This document shows positions 1 to 7,456 of a DNA stretch of 64,000 nt, piece after piece. The notes beneath the pieces were generated by a model that saw nothing but the letters and a program-made list of their open reading frames with translations, searched no databases and was not told the DNA's origin. A program made the position numbers and the translations under genes. The stretch spans positions 992,001 to 1,056,000 of the forward strand of contig NZ_JACHGW010000002.1 of assembly GCF_014202505.1 (NCBI RefSeq), in the 5' to 3' direction. The number at the start of each line of letters is the position of its first letter. Positions within the stretch are counted from its first letter, which is position 1. The DNA is from Armatimonas rosea. Lineage in GTDB: Bacteria; Armatimonadota; Armatimonadia; Armatimonadales; Armatimonadaceae.

Positions 1-79
1 CCACTCCGAAAACTTCAGCTTGAAGTCGTGTCTCTTCCCATGTTCCTTCTCTTATCATCGCGATATTGTACATGATGAT

Positions 80-95
80 TAGACCAAGTGGTCTA
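80..95. promoter_or_regulatory. Operator-like palindrome upstream of the XRE regulator
   Basis: The sequence TAGACCAAGTGGTCTA has perfect 7-base arms around a 2-base centre and ends 32 bases before the start of the XRE-type gene. HTH regulators of this kind commonly bind such dyads in their own promoter, so autoregulation is the simplest reading. No consensus -35/-10 pair was recognised with certainty around it. Binding is an inference. Confidence 0.4.
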
Positions 96-127
96 CTTTG
101 TTGGCAAGGTGGCTCGGATAATGAGCC

Positions 128-418
128 ATGCCGAGAGGGGCCCCCCGTCTTCGTACCGAGCAAGATCAACAAAACCTGGTTGGTCCAACTGTCAAAGCCA
201 CCCGAAAGCAGCTTGCCCTGACTCAGGATGCGCTCTGTGCTCGCCTGGCAACGGCCACCTCAGGGCGCTGGAGCCCGACGATCTTCGACATCTACCGAAT
301 CGAGAGCCAGCGGCGCATCGTCTCCGACATGGAACTACTCGCTCTTGCGATAGCTCTGGAGTGTGACCTCTACGACCTGCTGGGTACGACCAAGGAAGCG
401 ACCACTCTCCCAGGTTAA
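128..418 (+). CDS. XRE-family helix-turn-helix DNA-binding protein
   Basis: This 96-residue protein is essentially one Cro/C1-type HTH domain. Residues of about 20-85 fit the five-helix pattern: LALTQDALCARLA for helices 2-3, then IYRIES for the helix 3/4 contact, then a hydrophobic segment that ends in LYDLLG. It has no other domain, so it is probably a repressor for its own promoter or for the neighbouring element genes. It converges on the serine recombinase gene and overlaps its 3' end by 4 bases. The start at 128 is chosen because the alternative frame that begins at 88 encodes only an antisense-like arginine-rich product. The family call is firm and the target is unknown. Confidence 0.75.
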   Translation: MPRGAPRLRTEQDQQNLVGPTVKATRKQLALTQDALCARLATATSGRWSPTIFDIYRIESQRRIVSDMELLALAIALECDLYDLLGTTKEATTLPG

Positions 419-2133
419 GACTGACTTGATTGTGCCGCGACCAACAGATAAGCTACTCGGGACAATTGAGACTCTTGTTTCAAAAGTTTGATTAACGGCT
501 CGTTAGGACTACCAAAAGCGACTTCCGAGATTTCGGGGGTCGTTTTTCCTTTACCAGAGCTACTTTCCACCAGTTTGAACGACTCATTTTCGTCCTCTCT
601 TAGAAAGAAGGGGGCAAGCTCTGGAAGTGGCTCTAGGAGCAGCTTTTTGCCGGTTTGATTCTCGTCCTCTCTCACGAGGATCATGCTCTGCGCAAAGCGG
701 CTCAGGATGCTTTGTTTGATTGTTGGTCCTCCCTCCTCGAAGCGCTGGCGGGCACGTGCTGCGAAACTGATAGTGTCATCCAGTTCTTTCAGTACCGCAC
801 CAATTGGCTTTCCTTGCCCCTGAACCTTCGCGTTTAACTTCACCAGCTCTGCTTGAAGCGACTCTTTCTTTTGCGAGTACTCCTTGGTCGTGATGCCCCC
901 CTCCAAGTGCAGATCCAGTAATCTCTCCAGACCTTTCTGTTTGCGCTCTATTTCTTGCTCAAAGCGCAGACGAGCGTCGGCCTGATCGCTGAGATGTTGC
1001 GGAGCCAGCTCCCGAATCATCTGCTTGAGCATCGCTTCCATGCCCTCAGGCAACTCCGCCCTGGCAAGGAAGGCGAGAACCTGGTCTTCCAGTGCCTCCT
1101 CCCGAACCCCGGTTCGGTCACAGGTTTTGTGGGCATTGGTGCAGTGGTAGTAAACATGCCCCTTGGCGCGGCTGGCAGTGACCATCGAGCCGCAGCGTCC
1201 ACAACGAATCATCCCCCTCAGGACAAACTCGTGCTTGCGGCGGCGAGAAACTCGGCCCCGTCCGAAGATCGCTTGCACCTTGTCGAACTCATCTTCAGAG
1301 ATCATGGGAGTGTGAATTCCTGGGTAGGTCGTGTCCTTGAAACGGCACTGCCCCATGTAGAAGGGATTCCCAAGCACTTCATAAAAGCGTTTGGCGGAAA
1401 TGGGCCTTGCTGGATGCTTCTTGTAGGGGCGGCAGCGGTAACCCCATGTATCGTTGAGGGTATCAAGTACCTTTACCGGGGGCACTCCCAGCAGAATGAG
1501 ATCGAAGGCTTTTCGCAGAAGGGGAAAGCGCTCGAGGTCTTCAATGACGCTTTTGCGCCCCGTGACGGGGTCACGGTAGTTCAGATACCCCTCAGGGGCA
1601 CGGGAGAGCCACTGCCCTTCGGCGCGGCGGGTGATGAACTTCTCGGTGACTTCGTGCGAGAGCTTGTCCACGTAGTATTTTGCCTGGGAGAAGATCATGG
1701 AGAGCATAAACTTACCCTCAGGCGAGTTCTCAAAGTTGTAGCCGGAGCCAAAGCATATATCCGCAAGCTTCTTCCTATCCAGTAGATCAAGCACTCGCCC
1801 ACCATCCACAGCGTTGCGAGCGAGTCGGTCGGGATGCCAGGTAAGGATTCCCTCCGCTTCCCCCGCCTCAATGCGCCGTACCATCTCCATGAACTTCGGG
1901 CGATTGTCAGCGAGCTTGGCAGAGCGGGACTCCTCAATCGTCTCAACTATCTGTATGCCACGCTCAGTAGCTAGCTTTCGGCAGATACTGATCTGATCGT
2001 TGATGCTGTAGAGCTGCTTATCTTCCCGGTCAGTAGATTTACGGGCATAGAGGAAGTAGCGCGGGGCACCTCTATGGCTCGAAGGGGCGGCTTTCCTGGT
2101 CGTCGGGGATACTTTCCTGGTCGTGGCGTACAT
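415..2133 (-). CDS. Large serine recombinase (resolvase/invertase superfamily)
   Basis: The 572-residue protein has the layout of a large serine integrase. An N-terminal resolvase domain begins YFLYARKSTD, the usual Y-x-R-x-S motif with the nucleophilic serine near residue 34, and contains the conserved WHPDRLARN. A recombinase domain follows at about residues 185-290 (SAKRFYEVLGNPFYMGQ), then a zinc-ribbon at about residues 315-350 with CGRC and a later pair of cysteines, then a coiled-coil tail. Such enzymes carry out integration and excision of mobile elements by a 2-base staggered cut at attP and attB. No matching att core was found beside it. It could be the integrase of an element nested in this region, because the tRNA scar at 44979 suits a tyrosine integrase better. 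Confidence 0.93.
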   Translation of the reverse strand: MYATTRKVSPTTRKAAPSSHRGAPRYFLYARKSTDREDKQLYSINDQISICRKLATERGIQIVETIEESRSAKLADNRPKFMEMVRRIEAGEAEGILTWHPDRLARNAVDGGRVLDLLDRKKLADICFGSGYNFENSPEGKFMLSMIFSQAKYYVDKLSHEVTEKFITRRAEGQWLSRAPEGYLNYRDPVTGRKSVIEDLERFPLLRKAFDLILLGVPPVKVLDTLNDTWGYRCRPYKKHPARPISAKRFYEVLGNPFYMGQCRFKDTTYPGIHTPMISEDEFDKVQAIFGRGRVSRRRKHEFVLRGMIRCGRCGSMVTASRAKGHVYYHCTNAHKTCDRTGVREEALEDQVLAFLARAELPEGMEAMLKQMIRELAPQHLSDQADARLRFEQEIERKQKGLERLLDLHLEGGITTKEYSQKKESLQAELVKLNAKVQGQGKPIGAVLKELDDTISFAARARQRFEEGGPTIKQSILSRFAQSMILVREDENQTGKKLLLEPLPELAPFFLREDENESFKLVESSSGKGKTTPEISEVAFGSPNEPLIKLLKQESQLSRVAYLLVAAQSSQS

Positions 2134-2275
2134 CCTGAGCGGTTACGTCTAGGTAGAGCTGGGCCAATCGGGTGAGGGTCTCCCGCGCCTCATCTCCCTC
2201 TAAGGCTACGCCAAAGTGGCGCTCGTACAAGAGCCGAAAGTGCTCGACATGGCTGGTCTTGGGCGTAAGATGCAT
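2072..2275 (-). CDS. Small conserved protein preceding the recombinase
   Basis: This is a 67-residue product whose core, HVEHFRLLYERHFG followed by RETLTRLAQLYLDV, resembles a family of very small helical proteins often encoded just before serine recombinases or in element backbones. Its 3' end overlaps the recombinase start by 62 bases in another frame, so the two are probably co-transcribed. The role is unknown. The C-terminal part (QDVRHDQESIPDDQES) is low-complexity and partly shaped by the overlapping gene. It could be a regulatory upstream reading frame. Confidence 0.55.
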   Translation of the reverse strand: MHLTPKTSHVEHFRLLYERHFGVALEGDEARETLTRLAQLYLDVTAQDVRHDQESIPDDQESRPFEP

Positions 2276-2312
2276 GGCGAGCGTGAGTGTAGCTCAAAAA
2301 GAAAACTCTCTT

Positions 2313-2363
2313 CAAAAAGCGTCCCAGAGCAGGGATTGCGTCCCGCCATCGGGACGCTTTTTG
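2313..2363. terminator. Three-arm GCGTCCC hairpin region (terminator or attenuator)
   Basis: CAAAAAGCGTCCC at 2313-2325 pairs over 13 bases with GGGACGCTTTTTG at 2351-2363. An internal GCGTCCC at 2338-2344 competes for the same partner with a 6-base loop. On the + strand the short hairpin is followed by TTTTT, which is a standard intrinsic terminator. On the - strand the outer pair also ends in T5 and lies in the leader of the 2275/2133 genes. The two mutually exclusive folds are what an attenuator would need, but simple bidirectional termination explains the sequence too. Confidence 0.6.
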
Positions 2364-2481
2364 CATAGATTTTTCATCTACGTTAACCTAAAAACCGAAC
2401 AGAAACCGAACTGTTTTCTGCTTCACCATCACGAGCAGCGCGCGCTTTCCTGATGCCTATTTCTGCCGTAGCACATCGTCT

Positions 2482-2865
2482 ATGACGCCCTCACCCTCTC
2501 TCCCTACTCAGGCCGTTCCTGATGTCGAAGGTCCTGTGCCTCCACACAACCGCATTCCGCTCATCATGGCGCACACCAGGCGCTACGCCTTTCGTGGCCT
2601 GCCCAACCTGGCTCGCGACGCGGGGATTAGCCGCTCTGCTCTCTATCGCCTCGTTCAAGAGGAGACCTGCCCCACGCTGGATCAGGTACTGCGCCTTGTC
2701 AGGGCGCTCTCAAAAGCCCTGGGAAAGCCGCTCGACACCGATGAGGTCTTCTGTATCGGCGGGAGCTATCCCACCGCCTCGGTCTGCGCTCTCTGTGACT
2801 GCAAAGGATGCCGCCCAGACTTGGCATACAGCTCCCCAAGCAGGCTCCCCATCTATTTCTCATAA
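2482..2865 (+). CDS. HTH DNA-binding protein (XRE/Cro-like)
   Basis: The 127-residue protein has a central HTH: LPNLARDAGISRSALYRLV followed by LDQVLRLVRALSKALGKPL, typical of Cro/C1-type domains. A proline-rich N-terminus of about 28 residues precedes it, so the start could instead be the internal methionine of MAHTRRY. The tail contains four cysteines (CALCDCKGC), which might bind metal. It is followed 9 bases later by an Mrr-like nuclease gene and is probably its regulator or simply the first gene of that operon. Confidence 0.7.
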   Translation: MTPSPSLPTQAVPDVEGPVPPHNRIPLIMAHTRRYAFRGLPNLARDAGISRSALYRLVQEETCPTLDQVLRLVRALSKALGKPLDTDEVFCIGGSYPTASVCALCDCKGCRPDLAYSSPSRLPIYFS

Positions 2866-2874
2866 CGCTCTATC

Positions 2875-3501
2875 ATGTCTCACTCTCAAACCTATTCGCG
2901 CCCGCAGCTTCGTAGCCGTCTTCATGAGCAGCTTACTGCGGGCAACTTCCATCTCTTCGCCTCGGTCTGCCAGGACGTTTTGAAAGCCATTGGCTGTCAG
3001 GAGGTTCGCTTGGCGGGACGGCTTCGATTTAAGGGTAAGAACCAGGGTGGGGGCTACGACCTGGAAGCAACGCTCCCCGGCCCACTACCTCGCCCCGTGG
3101 TAGTGCAACTCAAGCAGTTCCGCTCGCAGCGCGTCTTTCAGCGCAGTATTGATGAGCTACGCGGCGCGGCCCTACGAGCCGGAGCCGCCGAGGCAATTCT
3201 CATTACCAGTGGCCCCCTGTCACGCGTGCTTCAGGATACACGGGCAAAGCTCACCAAATCTCCAGTTCCTGTGCGCCTGATTGACGGTCAGGAACTGCTA
3301 GACCTACTGCTCGCTCATGAGATAGGGGTCATGCAGATCGAGGAGACGCTGGTCTTTGATGATGCCTACTTCGCTCGCCTTGCCAAAGCCTGTGTGGATC
3401 AAGGTCTCCAGGAGTCTTACCGAAAAGTGCGAGATAAGTCCCCAACGCTCACCATTCGCTTTGAGCGGCGTGGACGGGTACGCTATCAGTTTCTTCCCTA
3501 G
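2875..3501 (+). CDS. Mrr-like restriction endonuclease-fold protein
   Basis: The 208-residue protein contains the PD-(D/E)xK pattern of Mrr-type nucleases. GGGYDLEAT supplies the acidic residue, followed about 15 residues later by VVVQLKQF (the QxK motif), then a helix with VFQRSIDELRGAALRAGA and a strand AILITSG. These positions fit a catalytic D...QxK core at residues of about 58-85. Family members cleave modified or foreign DNA, or act in element maintenance. No methyltransferase lies beside it, so a type IV-like role is possible. The next gene starts directly after the stop codon, so the genes are co-transcribed. Confidence 0.7.
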   Translation: MSHSQTYSRPQLRSRLHEQLTAGNFHLFASVCQDVLKAIGCQEVRLAGRLRFKGKNQGGGYDLEATLPGPLPRPVVVQLKQFRSQRVFQRSIDELRGAALRAGAAEAILITSGPLSRVLQDTRAKLTKSPVPVRLIDGQELLDLLLAHEIGVMQIEETLVFDDAYFARLAKACVDQGLQESYRKVRDKSPTLTIRFERRGRVRYQFLP

Positions 3502-4029
3502 ATGACTTGGCCCACTCATCTCTCAGGAGGTATTGCAGCCGCTCTGATGCTGGGGCCGCTGCTGGGGGCGGAAAGCATCGCACCAACGCTCCTGGGAGCG
3601 ATAGTGGGGGCGCTCCTGCCCGATCTTGACGCTGACCAGTCCCGCCTTAGCAACACCTACATGTTTGGAAGCCACCCCCTCCGCCTTCCCGCCCAAATTC
3701 TCCATAGAGCACTGGGACACCGGGGAGCCCTACATTCCTTCCTCGGCATGATGCTTTTCTGTAGCGCACTCGGTATTCCTCTCCTTATCCTGGGACTGGG
3801 ATATGTCGCACTCGGCGTGACGTTAGGTTTTCTCTCCCACCTCCTGCTCGATGCCTGCACAAAATCGGGGGTTCCTCTGCTCTGGCCTGATAGGACTCGC
3901 CTCCACCTCCTGCCGTCCTGGCTCTTAGTTACCACAGGCTCAAAGGCCGAGGACGTTGTCTTTGCGCTCCTTGCCGCCGTAAACCTCTATGCGCTCGTGC
4001 ACATTGCACTCACCGCTCTTGATTTCTAA
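3502..4029 (+). CDS. YdjM-type membrane-bound metal-dependent hydrolase (DUF457)
   Basis: This 175-residue protein shows the DUF457/YdjM pattern. An early THLSGG is followed by a hydrophobic helix, LLPDLDADQS, then HRGALHSFLG, two more membrane helices, and a late GFLSHLLLDACTKSG. The conserved histidines and aspartates are the presumed metal ligands at the membrane face. In Escherichia coli the homologue is SOS-regulated, but the substrate is not known. The gene follows the Mrr-like gene with no spacer. The family call is good and the function in this element is unknown. Confidence 0.8.
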   Translation: MTWPTHLSGGIAAALMLGPLLGAESIAPTLLGAIVGALLPDLDADQSRLSNTYMFGSHPLRLPAQILHRALGHRGALHSFLGMMLFCSALGIPLLILGLGYVALGVTLGFLSHLLLDACTKSGVPLLWPDRTRLHLLPSWLLVTTGSKAEDVVFALLAAVNLYALVHIALTALDF

Positions 4030-4039
4030 CTTACCCCCT

Positions 4040-4255
4040 ATGTCTATGTCCCCAATCTCTACAGCCACACTCCTGGAAGCGGCCCTCGTTGTCGCGCTGG
4101 AGCAAGCCATTCGCCTGGTCGTGCGACTCCTGCCACTGATTCGCCTGCTCGCTCCCTCCCTGCGATTCTCGGAAAAGCGCCGCCTTCTGCGCGCACTGGA
4201 TCGGCTTCATAAAGCCGAGAAGGGGGCGGAGGCCCAGCTCACCACGTTCTCATAG
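4040..4255 (+). CDS. Small hypothetical amphipathic protein
   Basis: This is a 71-residue product whose start is taken at 4040, ten bases after the preceding stop, rather than at an earlier ATG that lies inside the upstream gene. The N-terminal half is hydrophobic (LEAALVVALEQAIRLVVRLL) and the C-terminal half is basic and helical (EKRRLLRALDRLHKAEKG). It is not recognised. Its position inside a compact run of co-oriented genes is the main support for it being real. Confidence 0.45.
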   Translation: MSMSPISTATLLEAALVVALEQAIRLVVRLLPLIRLLAPSLRFSEKRRLLRALDRLHKAEKGAEAQLTTFS

Positions 4256-4281
4256 GAGACCTCTTCATAATTTCTTCCACC

Positions 4282-5115
4282 ATGTCACCACTTCCCAAGT
4301 TCCTTCACCATGCTTCCGTAGATCAGGCTCCGTTCCTGATGCAACAGACACGGGTTGACAGCCATCCCATAAATCAGATCGTTGTCACGGCTGCCTTACG
4401 TACCTCAGGATTTCTTACCCAGCTCTCCGATACTCAGCTTCGCCTGTTCGTTACCTTGCTGACCTTCCAAAAACCCTCGGGTGCAGTGAGGGCAACTGCA
4501 CGCGAGCTTGCCCATACCCTGGGCCAGCACGAGGATATAACCCGTACCAACCTCGACATCTTGCAGAAGGTGAAGTGGGGAGGGGCGGCGATTCTTTACT
4601 GCACGCAGGATCACTACCACCCCTCCAAGCAGGTGCTCGCTCCCCTGATCATTCCCGCTCCCAAGCCCGCGCCGCCACAACCACGCGTCCCGATGGCAAC
4701 CCGTGAGCAGGTCATCCGCCATTCGCAGCAGACCTATGGCCGTCCTATCGAGGAAGTCAGGCGTGAGATAGAGCGCCAGCTCGCTCCGGTGGGGCTGGAG
4801 AATCTCAGCAAAGATGAGGCTGAGGGGGTGCACCTGCTCATGAAGCAGGGAGTTTCCCAGGATCAGGCGAGGCTTGTGGTGGCATCCGTACTCCTTGAGG
4901 AAATCCGTCAGCAGATCGCCTGGCTTCCGTACCGGGCTGCGAAAACTCCCGCTCGCTACCTGGTGGCTGCGTGTTTGGATCACTACGCTCCGCCGCGTGG
5001 CTACGAGCTGCCCAAGGTAGATATAGAACCGGGCCTCGATATTGGAGTTCAGGCAGCGGACTCCTCCACTCCCTTCACGGTGCCTGAGTCATCCCTCACG
5101 GTGCCTGAGTCATGA
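4282..5115 (+). CDS. Winged-helix replication-type protein, hypothetical
   Basis: The 277-residue protein has an N-terminal HTH-like region (LSDTQLRLFVTLLTFQ, then VRATARELAHTLG and DITRTNLDILQKV) like those of plasmid or phage replication initiators and replisome organisers. A proline-rich linker near residue 125 leads to a helical second domain (residues of about 140-245). The last residues contain a duplicated TVPES segment. It overlaps the next gene by ATGA, so the two are translationally coupled. It may be a replication or partition factor of the element; this is inferred from fold and context. Confidence 0.55.
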   Translation: MSPLPKFLHHASVDQAPFLMQQTRVDSHPINQIVVTAALRTSGFLTQLSDTQLRLFVTLLTFQKPSGAVRATARELAHTLGQHEDITRTNLDILQKVKWGGAAILYCTQDHYHPSKQVLAPLIIPAPKPAPPQPRVPMATREQVIRHSQQTYGRPIEEVRREIERQLAPVGLENLSKDEAEGVHLLMKQGVSQDQARLVVASVLLEEIRQQIAWLPYRAAKTPARYLVAACLDHYAPPRGYELPKVDIEPGLDIGVQAADSSTPFTVPESSLTVPES

Positions 5116-5453
5116 GAGTGACGGGTGGGTTTACTGCACTGCCCAATACCTTGATAACACTGCTCCCCGGCCTGTCTGGGGCGCAGTGGAAGGTGCTTTG
5201 TGTCGTGGTGCGCCAGACTATAGGGCGGCAGCGTCGGCAGGCTCCCATCGCCCACCGCTACCTGGTGGGGGCTACAGGGCTTGCCTCCAGCACCGTTAGC
5301 GAGGCGATCTCCCTCCTCGTATCCGAGGGTATCCTAGTCGTACTGGATGGCAACGGGCGTGAGCTTGGCAGTGCTCTTCAACGCCAGCGCCGAGGGCTAC
5401 TGACTTTTCGCCTCCATCCTGACTTTGAGGTTGCAGATACGGTAGAGACGTAG
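5112..5453 (+). CDS. Winged-helix protein like phage replication protein O N-terminus
   Basis: The 113-residue protein begins GGFTALPNTLITLL and continues SGAQWKVLCVVVRQT, then a recognition helix LASSTVSEAISLLVSEGIL. This is the usual pattern of the replication protein O / RepA-type winged helix that binds origin DNA. It consists only of this domain. Coupling to the preceding gene by a 4-base overlap suggests a two-protein replication module. No iterons were recognised in the flanking DNA. Confidence 0.65.
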   Translation: MRVTGGFTALPNTLITLLPGLSGAQWKVLCVVVRQTIGRQRRQAPIAHRYLVGATGLASSTVSEAISLLVSEGILVVLDGNGRELGSALQRQRRGLLTFRLHPDFEVADTVET

Positions 5454-5463
5454 CAATCAGACA

Positions 5464-5808
5464 ATGGGATACTCCAAACGTAGGCAGAGACTGCGCCAGC
5501 TCCGCCAACATGTCAGCGCCAAGAGGGAGGTACGGCAAGAGGGAGGGGCTTGCGTACCACCTGCAAACTATCCCGAAAATCGGTGTCGAAAATCCTGGAC
5601 ATATAAAGAAAGGGATATGTGCTCTGCGCTAGAGGGGGCGGCGGGCCAGGTAGCGCCCGCCCGCCGCTCACTCTACAGTGTGGATCAGGCAGGCAGGCGC
5701 TGGGAGATAGATACCAGCACCATGAGCGAGCGGGCCTATCAAGCTCTACTGGCTACTTTTCAAGAGACTGTCTCACCATCAGCCGATAGAGACCACACCG
5801 AAACGTAG
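5464..5808 (+). CDS. Hypothetical protein
   Basis: This is a 114-residue, strongly basic N-terminal sequence (KRRQRLRQLRQHVSAKR) with a C-terminal segment SLYSVDQAGRRWEIDTSTM that resembles short plasmid-borne proteins. No domain is recognised. The 3' end runs 56 bases into the convergent SARP-AAA gene. The start 11 bases after the previous stop fits the operon. The call as a gene is moderate at best. Confidence 0.35.
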   Translation: MGYSKRRQRLRQLRQHVSAKREVRQEGGACVPPANYPENRCRKSWTYKERDMCSALEGAAGQVAPARRSLYSVDQAGRRWEIDTSTMSERAYQALLATFQETVSPSADRDHTET

Positions 5809-7456
5809 CTTGTTTACTACTGCGGCCCTGAAGGATGCCCAGGCTCCGTAGCTCCCAGAAAGCACGCTCTTCACAGGGCTGCCCAGCCAGAGTTGTCATC
5901 AGGGCCGCAGCGAGTGCTGGCTGCTGTTCCAGAAGTGCCTGCAAACGGTGCAAGTGACTACGGAATATCTCGCTCTCAAGTGGCGCTTCCAGTAGCCCAG
6001 CGACGGAATGCTGTTTACGGGCAAGCACGGCGAAGGTACGGCTAAGAAGAGCAGGATGACCTCTGAGTAGATCGATGAGGGCCTCCCGTTCCCGAGTTAA
6101 TAGGGAGGCTCCCGAGAGCTCATACAGATGCAGAGACTCTTGGTAGGTAAAGTCCTCGGTCTCAATCGCAACTCCAATATTAAAGGGAGACTGGTGCAAA
6201 TCTTTGATGTACAGATGCGGCTCACGGGAGCAGACAAGAATCAGCGAGAGACCAGACCACGGACTGGGATGGAGAGCATGAAGAGAGTGCCAGCTTCGCA
6301 GTTGGGCAAAGAACGTTTCCTGGTAGGGTTTGCCAAAGACACGATCCAGACCATCGATAGCCCAAATTAGCCTACCCGGGGAAAGGAACTGTAGCTGATC
6401 CTGAAGCAGTTCTGTGAGCATCACAGCGGGGGGCAACTCACTCATCCAGATATCTTGTAACTGGCCCGTTTCTTTTAAGGCTAAGAGTAGTGAGGAGGCG
6501 AGGTGACGACAGAGCTGCTCGGCATTCGCAAGATCCTCTTCATCCAGCAATGTCAAATCGGTATAGATGGACAGTTGACCACTCTGGCGATGCTGATTGA
6601 GCCCACGGGCTAGTAGCGAGGATTTCCCCGTCTGACGTGGGCCTTTTATGAGAATGGTCCACTGCCCTTCGTACAAAGCACGTTGTAGCGACTGATCCAC
6701 AGGACGTTCAATATAGTGCTGATCCTCCAGTGACATTGGCCCCTTGGCAATGACCTGTGCGGCTTCACGCGATTCTTTAGGATGACCCAACTGTGCAAGA
6801 AGCTTCTGGATACGTGAATCAGGTTTCTCGCGCTTAAGGGTGAGGTATTGGTGATAGCGCTCTGCACTCTGCCTTGCCATCACATGCTCACCTCGCTGCT
6901 CCTGCGCCAAGAGTAGGTCATACCAGCCTTGCTGGTACTCAGGATGGATACTCGTTGCTACGAAAGCAAGCTGAGAGGCGCTGACGAAGTCTCCCCGTGA
7001 AGCAGCAATCTGGCACTGCTGGCGTACTTGCTCCAGATAGAGTAGCTTTCGCTTCTCACGCTCCTTTTGAAACCAAGTGTCATCTGGGCTGTCCCAGCCC
7101 TCTAAAAATGGGCCGGTGTAGAGTGCCAATGCTTCCCGTCGTTGGTGAGGATCTGAAGCCAGGATCAAGCTGTCGAAGCGCTCCATATCTGAAGAGATAG
7201 GCTGGGTTAGCGATAGGAGCTGGTTCTGCGACCGAATGATCTCTTCACCAAGTGCTTCACGCACCTCAGCTATTGCTTTACGGAGGGTTGCGTCACCGGT
7301 ATCCCCCCACACGTTCTCGATAACAAAAGGAGCAGCGACCGGCTTGTTCTGTGCCACCAGAAAAGCAAGGAGGCGGTCAGAGCGGCGCAGTGCCAAAGCA
7401 ACGGGTTTTCCATCACGACAAACCTCAAAAGGGCCAAAAAACGTCAGTGAAATCAT
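5753..7456 (-). CDS. SARP-like wHTH/BTAD regulator fused to an AAA ATPase
   Basis: The 567-residue protein starts with an OmpR-like winged helix (LTFFGPFEVCRDGKPV, then RRSDRLLAFLV) and a bacterial transcriptional activation domain of TPR-like helices to about residue 220. An AAA-like ATPase follows: YIERPVDQSLQRAL, Walker A GPRQTGKSS near residues 272-280 and Walker B LIWAIDGLDRV near 365. It ends in a helical region. SARP-type proteins activate transcription, and the ATPase presumably gates that activity. The gene starts inside the end of the AAA-WD40 gene (ATGA overlap). Both ATPases share a PFN-(I/V)-G...IE...FT signature, so they probably arose by duplication and work together. Confidence 0.8.
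   Translation of the reverse strand: MISLTFFGPFEVCRDGKPVALALRRSDRLLAFLVAQNKPVAAPFVIENVWGDTGDATLRKAIAEVREALGEEIIRSQNQLLSLTQPISSDMERFDSLILASDPHQRREALALYTGPFLEGWDSPDDTWFQKEREKRKLLYLEQVRQQCQIAASRGDFVSASQLAFVATSIHPEYQQGWYDLLLAQEQRGEHVMARQSAERYHQYLTLKREKPDSRIQKLLAQLGHPKESREAAQVIAKGPMSLEDQHYIERPVDQSLQRALYEGQWTILIKGPRQTGKSSLLARGLNQHRQSGQLSIYTDLTLLDEEDLANAEQLCRHLASSLLLALKETGQLQDIWMSELPPAVMLTELLQDQLQFLSPGRLIWAIDGLDRVFGKPYQETFFAQLRSWHSLHALHPSPWSGLSLILVCSREPHLYIKDLHQSPFNIGVAIETEDFTYQESLHLYELSGASLLTREREALIDLLRGHPALLSRTFAVLARKQHSVAGLLEAPLESEIFRSHLHRLQALLEQQPALAAALMTTLAGQPCEERAFWELRSLGILQGRSSKQATFRCGLYRLMVRQSLEK

Noticed and set aside
955-1785. 276-codon open frame on + opposite the serine recombinase
   Set aside because: The - strand carries catalytic and zinc-ribbon motifs of a recombinase; the + frame has no recognisable features.
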